The notes under the pieces: generated by a model | The model's input: only the letters and a program-made list of their open reading frames with translations | The model's database searches: none | What the model was told of the DNA's origin: nothing | Position numbers and translations under genes: made by a program | Assembly: GCA_000708835.1 (NCBI GenBank) | Contig: DF237351.1 | Location: 1-64,000 of the forward strand | Direction of reading: 5' to 3' | Source: Klebsormidium nitens | Taxonomy: Eukaryota > Streptophyta > Klebsormidiophyceae > Klebsormidiales > Klebsormidiaceae | Length of the DNA stretch: 64,000 nt | Shown here: positions 35,883-46,561 of the stretch, piece by piece | How the letters are laid out: the number at the start of each line of letters is the position of its first letter | Position numbering within the stretch: the stretch's first letter is position 1

Positions 35883-37844
35883 GTGTATCGTCGAACTTGC
35901 TGTTGGTTCTCGAGGGACACGGAAACGGATACATGTAATGCCTTCATTTGCTACAGGCTTTTAAATAGAAGCTTTTGCTCTTCGAAGTTCTGCAGTCGAC
36001 CTTCTACTTACCCGCGGTGGCATCGACTGCTTTCATGCAGATGTTGCATGAACTGTCTTCTGAGCTTCAATATGACCTCGTGGTTTCGGTGCATCAGATT
36101 CCGGAACTCAGCACACTCCTTGCTTCATGATACGCGCGGCCAACAATTGACACGTCAGCATCACTTCTGCACATCTTGGTGCACTCGTAAATTGCCACAT
36201 CGAAGCCTGATCAGAAATTGACTGTGGATGCATTCAAGGTTGGAAACTCTCCTCGAAGCAACTGCACTTATTGATCGTCAAATAATCGTTATTTGAAGGC
36301 TAACGTTTGCATGATGCTAGATAACACATGGCGGAGCTCGACTTTCGTCATGGCATGTTTATATACATGGACATTCATGATCCGGCCAGCTTTATGGCGC
36401 CGCTGGTTGACCCGACTCGATCACTTGTTATAAGCATATAAATGGGCGCGAAGCTCTAATCTTCGACTCACATTGGCGCGTCGGCCGTCGTATTGAGCGA
36501 CTAGGTACTCGAAGGAGGTGATTTTGGTACGTAGCATTTCGTGTCAGAGTCATGAGCCTAGCGCAGGCCGGATATAGCTTCCGCATCCTCGGATCGTATT
36601 CTTCTCGTATCAGTGTGACTAAAGAATTTGGACCGTCTTAGCTAATAGTGAAAGGCAAGCCTCCATATAATCAAAGATCTACTCATCACCTTGCTGATTC
36701 TTGTAAGGGTCGGACAGAGTCTTGATTCGTATCCCAGTCGTTTCGGAGAACACTTTCTCACAAGAGCAGCGGACTGAGTCAATTCGATCACGGAAGAATT
36801 CAAATCGGGATATACTGGAGAGATGGCTCGATGGATCAAACTCGGGAAGCGGGTTCTCGAGCTACTCCGCACTTTGTTTGAGGCTGCTGGAAAGATCGCA
36901 GTATGGATGATCACCACCTACTACCAGGGTTCTTCCTCCGTCACATGAGCTCATGAATACATTGATTAGTTGCCATACTGTTTGCAGAACGCGCCCGGCA
37001 GCGAAGCGAGTTGTCACAGGTAAGAATGACTGACAACCAAACTCTGGCTCTACTCACAGGTATCCACTTTATACAGCAACTTACAGGCAGGGTCCTAACA
37101 GAATCTCACAATTGACACATTTAGTGCTTTTTTTAAGCAAATAATCATTGTTCCATACTATACCATACTATACATGATACATTTACCCTATGCTTTTCAA
37201 TCTTGTACTTAACATCTCGCTATTGTTGTGTCCCGCATGCGCGGTTCTGATCCTCAGTTTTCGGTCACCTATACATAGAGCAGAGCACCACAAGCCGCAC
37301 CTGGGAATTCTTTTTTGTTCGCGGTAGATTCTTCGTTATCTGTTTGAGTCGAGCGCGGCGGTGAATTTTCGAATTACCGCCGCCGAGTCGTACGGCGGTT
37401 TTCGATTCAGTGTAAAAATTCGGGACTTAGCCGTTTTCGGAGGTCAAAATCGCCCGTACACGGGGCAAAAGTCAAAATCTGGCCGAAAAGCTGCCATAAG
37501 TCGGTCGAAAAAATTATTTGGACCAACCCCTCCGGTCAATCTCTTGTATACGCCCTCCCCATGAACTCCAAACATTTTACATCGTCCAATTTGACCCACA
37601 TATGATACCGACCATGTCAAATATGATCTTAAATATCAAAAAATGGCAATTCTGCGGGTAAAAATCGCCGTGAGTACAGGCATACGCGACTCGGCGCGAA
37701 ACTCCCTATTGCGCACGGATTTTTCAACTTTTTGCCTCTAGACTCGCAGGTTCAGGTTGCTTGTGACGTAAAGACGACCATCGATCTGCCCGTCCCTTTC
37801 TTCCTTCTCCTCCACCGATCTGCCTCGCCCTTCTCTTTGCCACC
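35883..37844. other. Intergenic stretch with a strong hairpin
   Basis: About 2 kb between the convergent IGPS and hypothetical genes. It is more AT-rich than the genes, includes short CCATACTATA repeats near 37153-37170, and a hairpin at 37355-37383. No gene is recognisable. Confidence 0.5.
37355..37383. repeat. Near-perfect hairpin with TTCG loop
   Basis: GCGGCGGTGAATT, loop TTCG, AATTACCGCCGC: a 12-pair stem with one bulged G. It could form in RNA or as a cruciform. Its role is unknown; it could be a transposon end or a transcript structure. Confidence 0.6.
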
Positions 37845-38813
37845 CTAGTTCTGCCCCGGCCCCCACGGCGCCCGCTGCATCAGACTCTGCCTAAAACCCC
37901 CCTTGAGCTGCATTTCCGTCTCCCCCTTTGCACGGTCCGCCTCTTGCTTCGCCCCACAGCCTTTGTTCACTGCCGTCTCAAATTCGCTGTAGAGCCCCGC
38001 GTACTTATCCCGCAGTTCCCAATGGCGCCCGGAAACTACGAACGAACCGGTCCACTCGGGATGGGTTAGCATACTCCTTTCCGGCGACAGACTGTACCCC
38101 TTGACGAGGTGATACAAGAAGTTCTGCGCGCGTAGGATGGTCTTCACGTGGAGGTTCTGCACTTGGGCGGTACGGACCTTGTCTGAGAACGCCCGAAAGA
38201 CGGTTGGTACCAGCTGATCCCCGCAGCGCCCTCCCACTGTGACCGTCGTCGAGAGTCCAAACTCCTTCCCGCCCAGAAACTCCTCAAGAAAGAGCTCAAT
38301 CTCTGGCACATCTTTCGGGGGAATAGCGTCAGCAGGAAGATACCCGGCGACTGCCCCCCAGGTTTGTTCACAAAAAACGTCTTTGAAGCTCTCCCCCCCC
38401 TCGTGAAGCCAAGACTGTAGAAGCGCCTCCGCAAAGGCGGGGTACTGGGTCGTGCGCATCGTGACGCGCTGCTGTCTGTTCTCTTCCGGCATGCTTTGGA
38501 ACAGACCCAAAATGCTTATGTCCCTCTTGTATGATAGTACGAGCCGGCCCTCTAACGCGGCAACCTCCTTGAAGATCCAGGGAATGACGACGCTAGGTTT
38601 CGGCGTTTGGTTTTGTTCATCATAACCCGGATTTCGGTTTGGTTCACCTCCGTAGTAGTCAATTGCCATTGGCTCTGGTCCATCGATCTCCTGAATGGCG
38701 CCCTCATGTTCGTCGATCTGCGGTGCTTGCTGAGCTGCCACGTCATCGTGTTTGTTCAGATCCCCGCCGGGAGCGGGGAGCGCGAGTCGGTGGCTCTTAG
38801 GCCTCCAGCGCAT
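37845..38813 (-). CDS. Hypothetical protein, single exon, 322 residues
   Basis: A continuous frame from ATG 38813 to TAG 37847-37845 with GC-rich, coding-like codon use. The first 80 residues are acidic and low in complexity (EHEGAIQEIDGPEPMAIDYYGG). The rest looks globular: VAALEGRLVLSYKRDISILGLF, YPAFAEALLQSWLHEGGESF, TVTVGGRCGDQLVPTVFRAF, and a helical Lys/Glu/Gln-rich C-terminus. No transmembrane segment or signal peptide is seen. I do not recognise the family. The gene lacks introns, unlike its neighbours, which could mean retroposition, a mobile-element origin, or simply a short gene; an upstream exon is also possible. Confidence 0.5.
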   Translation of the reverse strand: MRWRPKSHRLALPAPGGDLNKHDDVAAQQAPQIDEHEGAIQEIDGPEPMAIDYYGGEPNRNPGYDEQNQTPKPSVVIPWIFKEVAALEGRLVLSYKRDISILGLFQSMPEENRQQRVTMRTTQYPAFAEALLQSWLHEGGESFKDVFCEQTWGAVAGYLPADAIPPKDVPEIELFLEEFLGGKEFGLSTTVTVGGRCGDQLVPTVFRAFSDKVRTAQVQNLHVKTILRAQNFLYHLVKGYSLSPERSMLTHPEWTGSFVVSGRHWELRDKYAGLYSEFETAVNKGCGAKQEADRAKGETEMQLKGGFRQSLMQRAPWGPGQN

Positions 38814-39810
38814 ACTCTGCCGCCGGGGCTTGCGACTGGACGGCGCCGGGTGTTACCCCGACGCGATCCTTCCCTACTTCTTCGTGCACCCACTTGATGG
38901 AAACAAGCTTCTGAGCTGCCCTGGCCTGAGCGCCTTTTCAAGAAGATGCGGTGCAAAAAAGCATTATCTTCGGATCAACTGAGAAACTGAGTAATTGTTC
39001 AGCTCGATGAACGGCGGGCCTTTTCTGATGATTGGTCTGAGGGTTGTATTTCTTTAGTCACCTGCGGTCTTCTGTAGTCTGCCTTCATTGTGCAGTGCGC
39101 TGCATGACGGCGGGCGGCGGCCGCCTTGATCCGCTCCGAGGGTTCGGTCACGTCACGGTTGCGTCTCGAGAATCCCAAGCACTTACTTCCGACCGCCACG
39201 TGCCGCCTTCGCAGGAGTTTAGCGCCCATGAAGTGAATCTGACGTCATGCTCTAGTTGCTGGTGTGGGAGGAATCGTCAGCTTCTTATACGTGGCGAGCA
39301 GCGAAGCGGAATGCAATGTGGGGAAAGAGGAGGAAGAAGGAAGAACTTCATGATCGAGAATTGGAAGGGGGGAGATCTTGATTCCCCCTGTACATATCTC
39401 AGCTAAAGGAATCCAATCAATGCTAGCGATAAGAAGGAAGCACGGCGGCCTTTCTTGCGGGCGGCACTTGGAGTAGAGAACCTCGAAGCAGGGCGGCAAG
39501 TTCAGTTCACCTTCATGGGAGCAAAAGATCAGAACCCTTGCACAAGGAGGACTTGCACAAAAGCATTAAAGGCTGTCTGACTTGGGTGCGCTGGTCGCTG
39601 ACGTCAGCCGCTAGATGACGTCTTGACTCCAACCAGGTTCAAACCAGTCTGCGCCAGCGCCTGTTTACAAAGAAGCGCTAGCTGCTTCTCGGAACCACAA
39701 GTTTCTTTCATCCAATTGGTCTCAACCACAGCCGCATTCAGCCTTGCTTAGCTAAAACCCACCGAGGGCTTAGCTACAGAACAAACGGGGCTAACCATAC
39801 GTCTGAATCA
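38814..39810. promoter_or_regulatory. Region between hypothetical gene and phosphate carrier, with TGACGTCA sites
   Basis: Divergent gap of about 1 kb. It contains TGACGTCA at 39240-39247 and 39599-39606 and a half-site ATGACGTC at 39614-39621. These are bZIP (CRE/TGA-type) binding words upstream of the carrier start at 39811. No gene is seen. Confidence 0.45.
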
Positions 39811-42800
39811 ATGGGGTTGTTCCCGCACTCAGAGTTGCGCCCAATTGGGCTCCCCTCGTTTCTCTACTCGACAAGCCCTGGGGTGTTGCAGGCATTGGAC
39901 TCAGCATCCAATGCTGCCCGGTTGGATCAGCCCCCACCAAATGTTGGACCGTCCGAGCCGCATGCAACCTCACAGAGCACTAGATCTGCGATTGGCCAGG
40001 TGAAAGCAACTCATAAACACGCCGTAAAGATAGGCGCAGATTGGTGTTTGGACCCAAAGAGGACATTCGGCTGACTTCTTGAAGGGTCCACCCTCGCATG
40101 GAAAAGCAATGCTGCCAACTAGCCTGTAGCTCACGATGATTCTGCACCCCATTCTGATCATGTTCTTGGCATCCTGCTAAGCTCGGTGGAAGGGCAAGAC
40201 TGTTATGTTTAAGGCACATTCGTGAGGTTTCGGAAGTGCATTTGGCATTTGTTTAGGAGCTGACTTGAAAGAGAGGAGATGTCCTTTTCTTTCGATTGTC
40301 TTGATTGAAGACTGCAAAGTCAGATTCTTGTTCCATTGTCCTGTTTGGCTGTGCCACGAACAGGTTCTCTCAACGAGAGCAATGCAAGTGAAGTGAGGTC
40401 AGATCTCACTGCATACTAAGCTTCATTGCCACCAAGATACCACTGCAACCCCCACTGATGCCACTACATCATTAGCTTCGAATAAGCATCGACCGCAAAG
40501 GGTGAGCGCAAAAGTCAAATCGTTTAACAAGCAAGCTGATGTCAGCTCAATTCTTGTTGCAGTCGTCAAAGTTCATGATTCCGCAAATGGCGGAGGCTCA
40601 GGTACCCAAGAAGAAGCTGGAACTTTATTCCACTGGGTACTACGCCGCTGCGTTCGCCGGGGGGGCGCTCGCCTGTGGGCCCACGCACTGGGGAGTCACC
40701 CCCCTGTAAGTTGAACTATCCACAATTGGTTGGTCCTACTTTGTACCCTCAATAGCTTTCAATGAGGTTTTCCATTCGAGGGCTTGGAATACATGTAGCA
40801 GGCTATTGAAAAAGCCTTCACTCAGGGCACTTGTCACACTCGATACATCGATTAAATGCTGACCCTGGAACCCTAGGTTCTCCTTGCGGCCCTCAGATCT
40901 CATGTTCGGTTACTGCAGAGCCATTCGTCAATCGGTGGAATGAAGGTCAGCGGCTGACATTGACAAAGCTCGCAGAATCTATCTTTGTCAGGGAATTTCA
41001 CCTTGGCAGCTATGGAAGACTGCATTTCTAAGACCCTTACAATGTCAGCAATACATGCAATTGGGTGTAAAATGAACCACATATGTACCGGTTGTGGCAA
41101 TAGAGCTTGCTTTCTAACCTAATGCCAGGGCGTCAAGGTAGTGTCCGATTACTGGTCCAAGAAGACGGAAGCGCAACAAAAAGCGGACAATGTGTTCCAA
41201 GCTAACCAAACCCTGTACCCTACTAAGAATCATTCAATTGACTCCAAGAAACTCTGCAGCAACCCGCATCGAGGGGACACAAACACTAGAATCCTCCATT
41301 CAAAACCTAGACCTCGTTGATGCTTTCCTTTCAGGGACGTGGTAAAGTGCAACATGCAGATTGACCCCAAAAAGTACCGAACCATTCCATCGAGCTTTGC
41401 AATCACGTGGCGCGAGGAGGGCATGCGAGGCTTCCTCAAAGGCCACTTCCCCACCTTCATCGGCTACTCCTTTCAGGTATGATCTTGGCAGGCACGACGA
41501 TGCATTTCAATCCATTTTCCAGGGTTAAGCGTCAGGAAACGTATTGTCCAATCTCTAAAGAAGGGTGGGGTTAGCTAGAGGGTCTGGTGTGAACGGGTGC
41601 GGAGCACTCAAGCTCTGGGTTTAGCTTTCAAACTGGTCGTTGTTGCCCTTTGTGGCGCTGGTTTTCATCCAATTTGAGAGGTACTCCTTAATCCTTATGC
41701 ACTCGAGGTTTCGGGTCTCCATTCGAAGATTCATGTTCTGGGGCTATACTAAGGGCACTGGAGGCTGTGATTTTGTCAGTGGTCACTTCTCTTAGTCACG
41801 GGCTACTGTTTTCAAGGTGTTCCGTTGTTTTCTTGGGGGCTTAGCTCCTTCATTGTGTCTCTACGGTCCCAATGGTCATGAGTTCCTCGCCAGCCTTCAT
41901 CTTGTGGAGTCCTTTTGTGTGCTGAAGGTCTAAATATCCAGGACAGAGAATCCAAGTTAAGACTTCTAACATGGGCGACTTGATCTGGTTCAGTGCACGA
42001 TGCCGTAACACCTGAAAGGCGTCAAGAAAGGCCGAGCCAATCGTCTGAAGGGCTGAAGTGCTTCGATTGCCAGTGTTTGTGGAGTTGTGTACTAAAATGG
42101 AAACTTTGACGGCGGAGGCTACTCAGCTATTCGGCTCGACAACCCGACTCTGCAGACGGGGCGATATCTCGTGGATACTTTCTACGCGTGCCCTTTACTC
42201 TTGAAGCAAGTGTGAGCTCCAGCCGGGTTTTCCCGGCCTCGGCTTTCCTGCTTTCAAAGATCCGCAGCGACTTGCTTTTGGTGGAGGCTCCATTCGTTTT
42301 CATTGGTCTCTCTAAATTACTCGCCCCCCGGGTTGACGTTTGGCCTTCATTGGTACGAAATCAGTCAATCTGCCGCGCTGAGATTCCAAGTCAGTGATCA
42401 TGTTCTTCCTCTTCTCACCCTGACCTAGTCACTGTAACCGCACCCGGTTTCTTCAAAGAAGCAGGGACTGCGCTTTTTGAAGTCTGAAGGAAGGATTGGG
42501 TTGAACTGAGTTCGGGCCTCCGTTACGGGGCTGCAAACGGGGGCTGCAAACGTTGAGGCCTTGTTTGGGCGCAGGGCGCGTTCAAGTACGGTGGCTACGA
42601 GGTGTTCAAGAAGTACTACTCCGACCTGGCGGGGCCTGAAAACGCGGTCAAGTACCAGCAGCTCATTTTCGCCCTTGGCAGGTGAGCGCTCCCGCGAACC
42701 CGTCTTGGCTGACGTGGCTGCTTACATCAGCATCCATGTCAGAACTTTGTTAGGGCTTGTCGTGGTGAGACTTCCAGTCGAGGCGGTCGGAGAAGGCGAA

Positions 42801-44899
42801 GCAAGAGTTGAACGAGCGTCTGTGAGCGGATCTTTACAATGCGACAGGCCGTCAAAATCATTGGCCTAGTCTCTTGGCTGAGACAATCTAGAGCAATTTG
42901 ATAGGACCAGAACCGACCATCGGACGTCGTACCAGCTAGCTCGTGGTGCAGTACGTATTGAGTTCATATCAGATGGTCGACCATGGTGCAAAGTGCAGCG
43001 GTTTGCTCGTACTCGAGCGCCCCAGCATTGGCAGATTACAAGCTTCTGCGACAGACGATATTAGTAATGTCCCAGCAGTTGAAGGGAGCTTTGATTGGAT
43101 CGACAGTGACATCTGTACGAGTCGTCAGAGCCCCTTTCTTTCTCAGTACGTGCATTCTGATTGGAGGCTTGGAAATGTGACGTCAGTTGAATCGAATGCA
43201 TAGCAGTTGACGTCATTCTCCGTCCATACAGTGCATCTGCGGAGGTTTTTGCGGACATCGCGTTGTGTCCGTTCGAGGCGGTCAAAGTGCGCGTGCAGAC
43301 GCAGCCGGGTTACGGCTTCGGGTTAGTGGACGGGTTACCAAAGTACGTGGCGGAAGATGGTTGGGCGGGGCTGTATAAGGGGATTGTGCCCTTGTGGGGC
43401 CGGCAGATCCCTTACACGGGTGAGCGTCCCTGGCTTTGCTGACGTAGGCTGACGCGATGCATGACAAAAAGGATCAACGGTCCCGAAGACTACACGACAG
43501 AGTCACCTAGTAAGACTGCGACCGTTGAGATCGTGACGCAGTTGTCGTTGGTGGCTGACTTCAACCACAACCCGACGCCCAAGTTGGAAGTAACAAAGTT
43601 CTAGACGAACTGGACTTGGCGCGCCGCCACCCGTCCTCAGATCAAACTCGGCCAAAGCTTCTCTTATGCTGTGTTTTCCACTCAAGCGGTCGTCTTCCAA
43701 AGAAGCTGATGGGGGTGTTACGTGCAATCTGCTCCCGATCGTTGCGATGTTGAAGGTGCCTTTATGTGATCTATCAAAACCCGCCTTTTACACAAATCCG
43801 ATTCGTTTGAACCCACTCTCGAGGCTGCCGAATGCGTCCTGCAGGCAGTGATGATGACTCTGTTTCGTTACCCACCGGCACCTCCCCTGTCGTAGCCTTC
43901 GAAAGCAATCTGCAGACCGTAAAACTCGCTCGTTTTACCTGCGCCGGACAGTCAGCCAAGCCTGTTTTCTCTCCCCGCAGTCATGAAGTTTGTGTCCTTC
44001 GAAAACATCGTCGCGGCTCTGTACCGCAACGTGGTGCCCATTCCCAAGAACGAGTGCTCCAAGAACACGCAGCTCGGGGTCAGCTTTGCCGGAGGATACC
44101 TCGCGGGAATCCTTTGCGCGGCAATCTCCCAGGTATGCGTCCCCTCCTTAACGCAACAGTTTCAACTTTTGCTCTTTCTTTTGAAGTCACTTCGTATTGC
44201 CCTTCTAGGACTACAGCATGGAACACCGTTGATTGCAATCGCTCGCGCGTGTAGTCAATTCTTACGGTGGCAGAGGCGTCATCGGCAGTCCCCGCCACCT
44301 GGGTCCGCTACGGAACAAAGTTTTCACTCGGATTCATTCTCGAAGTTTTTACATGTTCGCTCCCCTCGTCAGCCCAACAACACCGTCTCTTTTTGGAACA
44401 ACGTGTCTCGCGCGACCTTTGAAACTTTGGCCTCATGACGCTTTCTCACAGACAACGTGCTTGCCTCAACTAAAGCAAGCTGCCAAGTGTGCTCATCTCC
44501 TGCGTATCTTTGCCAGCCCGCCGAGAACACATAGGGCGCTTGGAACGTGCGGACCCAATTTTGCAACGAATGATTTACCCTTTGGCCTGCTACCAACTGT
44601 GATTCTTATCGTTGTACTTTTGATCAAGACTTTGGTGCGAAGAAATTGAAAACCAAAGGGGAAAGCAACAACAAAATCTTTGTTTTCCGTTCCAGCCCGC
44701 CGACAACATCGTCTCGTTCATGAACAACAAGAAGGGCGCCGCGTTCGGGCAAGCCGTCAAGGAGATTGGCATGACGCAGCTCTTCGTCCGCGGGCTGCCG
44801 CTACGGATCGTCCAGATTGGAACACTGACGGGCCTCCAGTGGGCTATCTACGACTCGGTCAAGGTGTGGTTTGGATTCCCCACAACGGGAGGGCACTGA
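39811..44899 (+). CDS. Mitochondrial phosphate carrier (PHT3/SLC25A3 type)
   Basis: Imports phosphate across the inner mitochondrial membrane for ATP synthesis. Seven exons, all in phase: 39811-39999, 40563-40705, 41335-41476, 42575-42681, 43232-43419, 43981-44132, 44696-44899 (1,125 nt, 374 residues, the usual length). Exon 1 encodes an N-terminal extension ([13 protein letters not shown]) like plant members. The three carrier repeats carry their signatures: [36 protein letters not shown] and [18 protein letters not shown]. Other family strings are [55 protein letters not shown] and [16 protein letters not shown]. The transmembrane helices follow from these repeats. Intron 3 (1.1 kb) holds a dispersed repeat. 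Confidence 0.96.
41563..41640 (+). repeat. Dispersed repeat family, copy B (in phosphate carrier intron 3)
   Basis: Starts GGGTGGGGTTAGCTAGAGG, then GGTGCGGAGCACTC and TCTGGGTTTAGCTTTC. It has the same block order as copy C at 29233 and shares its first half with copy A at 7567. Confidence 0.45.
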
Positions 44900-46561
44900 C
44901 ATTCATTAGCTAGTAAGGTTTGTGGAGCTTGAAAGCGCCTTGGTTTTGCGCGGGGCGTGAATGTTGTTCGAGTTGCGGCTTTTGTATTGTACGCATATTA
45001 TAGCGGGCGGACGGCCAAGCATGAAGGTTCTAGTCGGCTCGTTTTGTCAGATGTCTCAAGAAGCCAAAAGCTAGAGGGCGATGTACAGTGTTGTAGGACG
45101 AATCATACAGTAGCTTCCAGATTCTGCCCCCCAAGTTGGTTTCAGTTAAGTGTACATGTTCCTCCTTGTAATAGATACATCTCACACTTATCGCGCTTCA
45201 TGAAGCCCTTATTACAGGTCTAAGGGTCCGACTCACAGTCGATGCATGAAGCCGGCGGGACGTCGGTCTTGTTTCAACTGCCACGCCCAGGATCATCATT
45301 GAACACTTAAGTTGCACATGAGTCGGAACACGGCATGTCGGGCCGATTTGAGGGTCTCCTTAGCTTTTCCATTCAATTGCGAGGCATCAATAACTCCGTC
45401 GGAGTAACAAGGAAGCACGCAATAGGCCCAGTCGATGACTTGTGCTCAACGATGGCGTAGAACTTTCTCGCCATTTACTGGTCGGATCAGTGCCCATCAG
45501 CCTTCTGGTTTTATATGTATGCCCCTCAATGCCGAAAAGCGGCTCATCTAGCTTAGAAAGCCTTGCAGGCCCCTGTCTTAAGAAGGTTCGAGATATGCAA
45601 GAGCTCACTTTTTAGAGTTGCCATCTACCATACCCAGTAACCACGTGCGCCTCCATGGTCGTAGCTTGTAGCCCGGTTAGCAACGTCCTCAATTCCTCAT
45701 CTTCCACTCAAAGATAATAAGGCTCTCCCATCCCAATCAGAGCCCATCATGCGAAAGACATGGTGAAAACGACTGAGCTAAGGAGTCTGCGCCCCAGGAA
45801 AGTTTGCAACTCCTTTACGCAACATTCGCGCTCGAAGAACCCCCACGAGAGGAGGACGACCCCATACCTCGCTGTTGCCACCGCTCCCAGCATGACGTCA
45901 GCAGCCACATCCGTCCGAGAAGGTCCTCACCCCCGAGCGCTCTAGCTCGTTCTTGGGGAACACTGCAAAGTGGCGCTTGCAGTCCCGCCTGCAGTGGCTG
46001 ACGAAGACATCACATGCGCAGCTAGACTGAGTGACGCAGACATGGTGAACGGAGGAGCAAAACTCAATGCGGCATAGCTTCTGCAACTAGGACGATAGGT
46101 AAATTTGTGAGACACTGGGCACCCCTCATGTAATACGCCAAATTGCAGCAAAGTGAATGGTCAAATGGACCGCAAGGATGCAACATAATTTGCCAACACG
46201 ATGCAGGCTGGAGGAGGGCTCAGGGGGGAGGGAGTTCCCTGCTGTGGTGCCACAACGAGCAACCGGGGCTCTGTCCCAGGCACGGGGACGGCTAAGTTTA
46301 GGCCGGTACACTCCCGCCCGGGCGTTTTAGGCCGGCCGGTACCTTTTACAATTTACACCATGTCACATGTGCAGGGTTTTGCATGACAATAATACCTTCA
46401 GAGCTATGCAGCTATAGAGGTGACGAGTGGTGGTGGCCATCAAATGCATGCTTGAGCCTTGAGGACATGCGGTACTGTAGCCTGTACGTGTAGATACGTT
46501 GCTCTCTCTTTCTTTGTTCCACCTAGCTCTCGTGTACAGGCATTTGGAAAATTTGCGAGGC
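44900..46561. other. Intergenic stretch without recognisable gene
   Basis: About 1.7 kb between the carrier stop and the TRIP4-like start; both genes run rightward. Holds one TGACGTCA (45893-45900) and only short open frames. Confidence 0.5.

Noticed and set aside
41129-41330. Possible extra exon in the phosphate carrier after the acceptor at 41128
   Set aside because: In the phase demanded by the preceding exon it meets a TAG at once, and exons 2 and 3 join perfectly without it. A poison exon is conceivable but unsupported.
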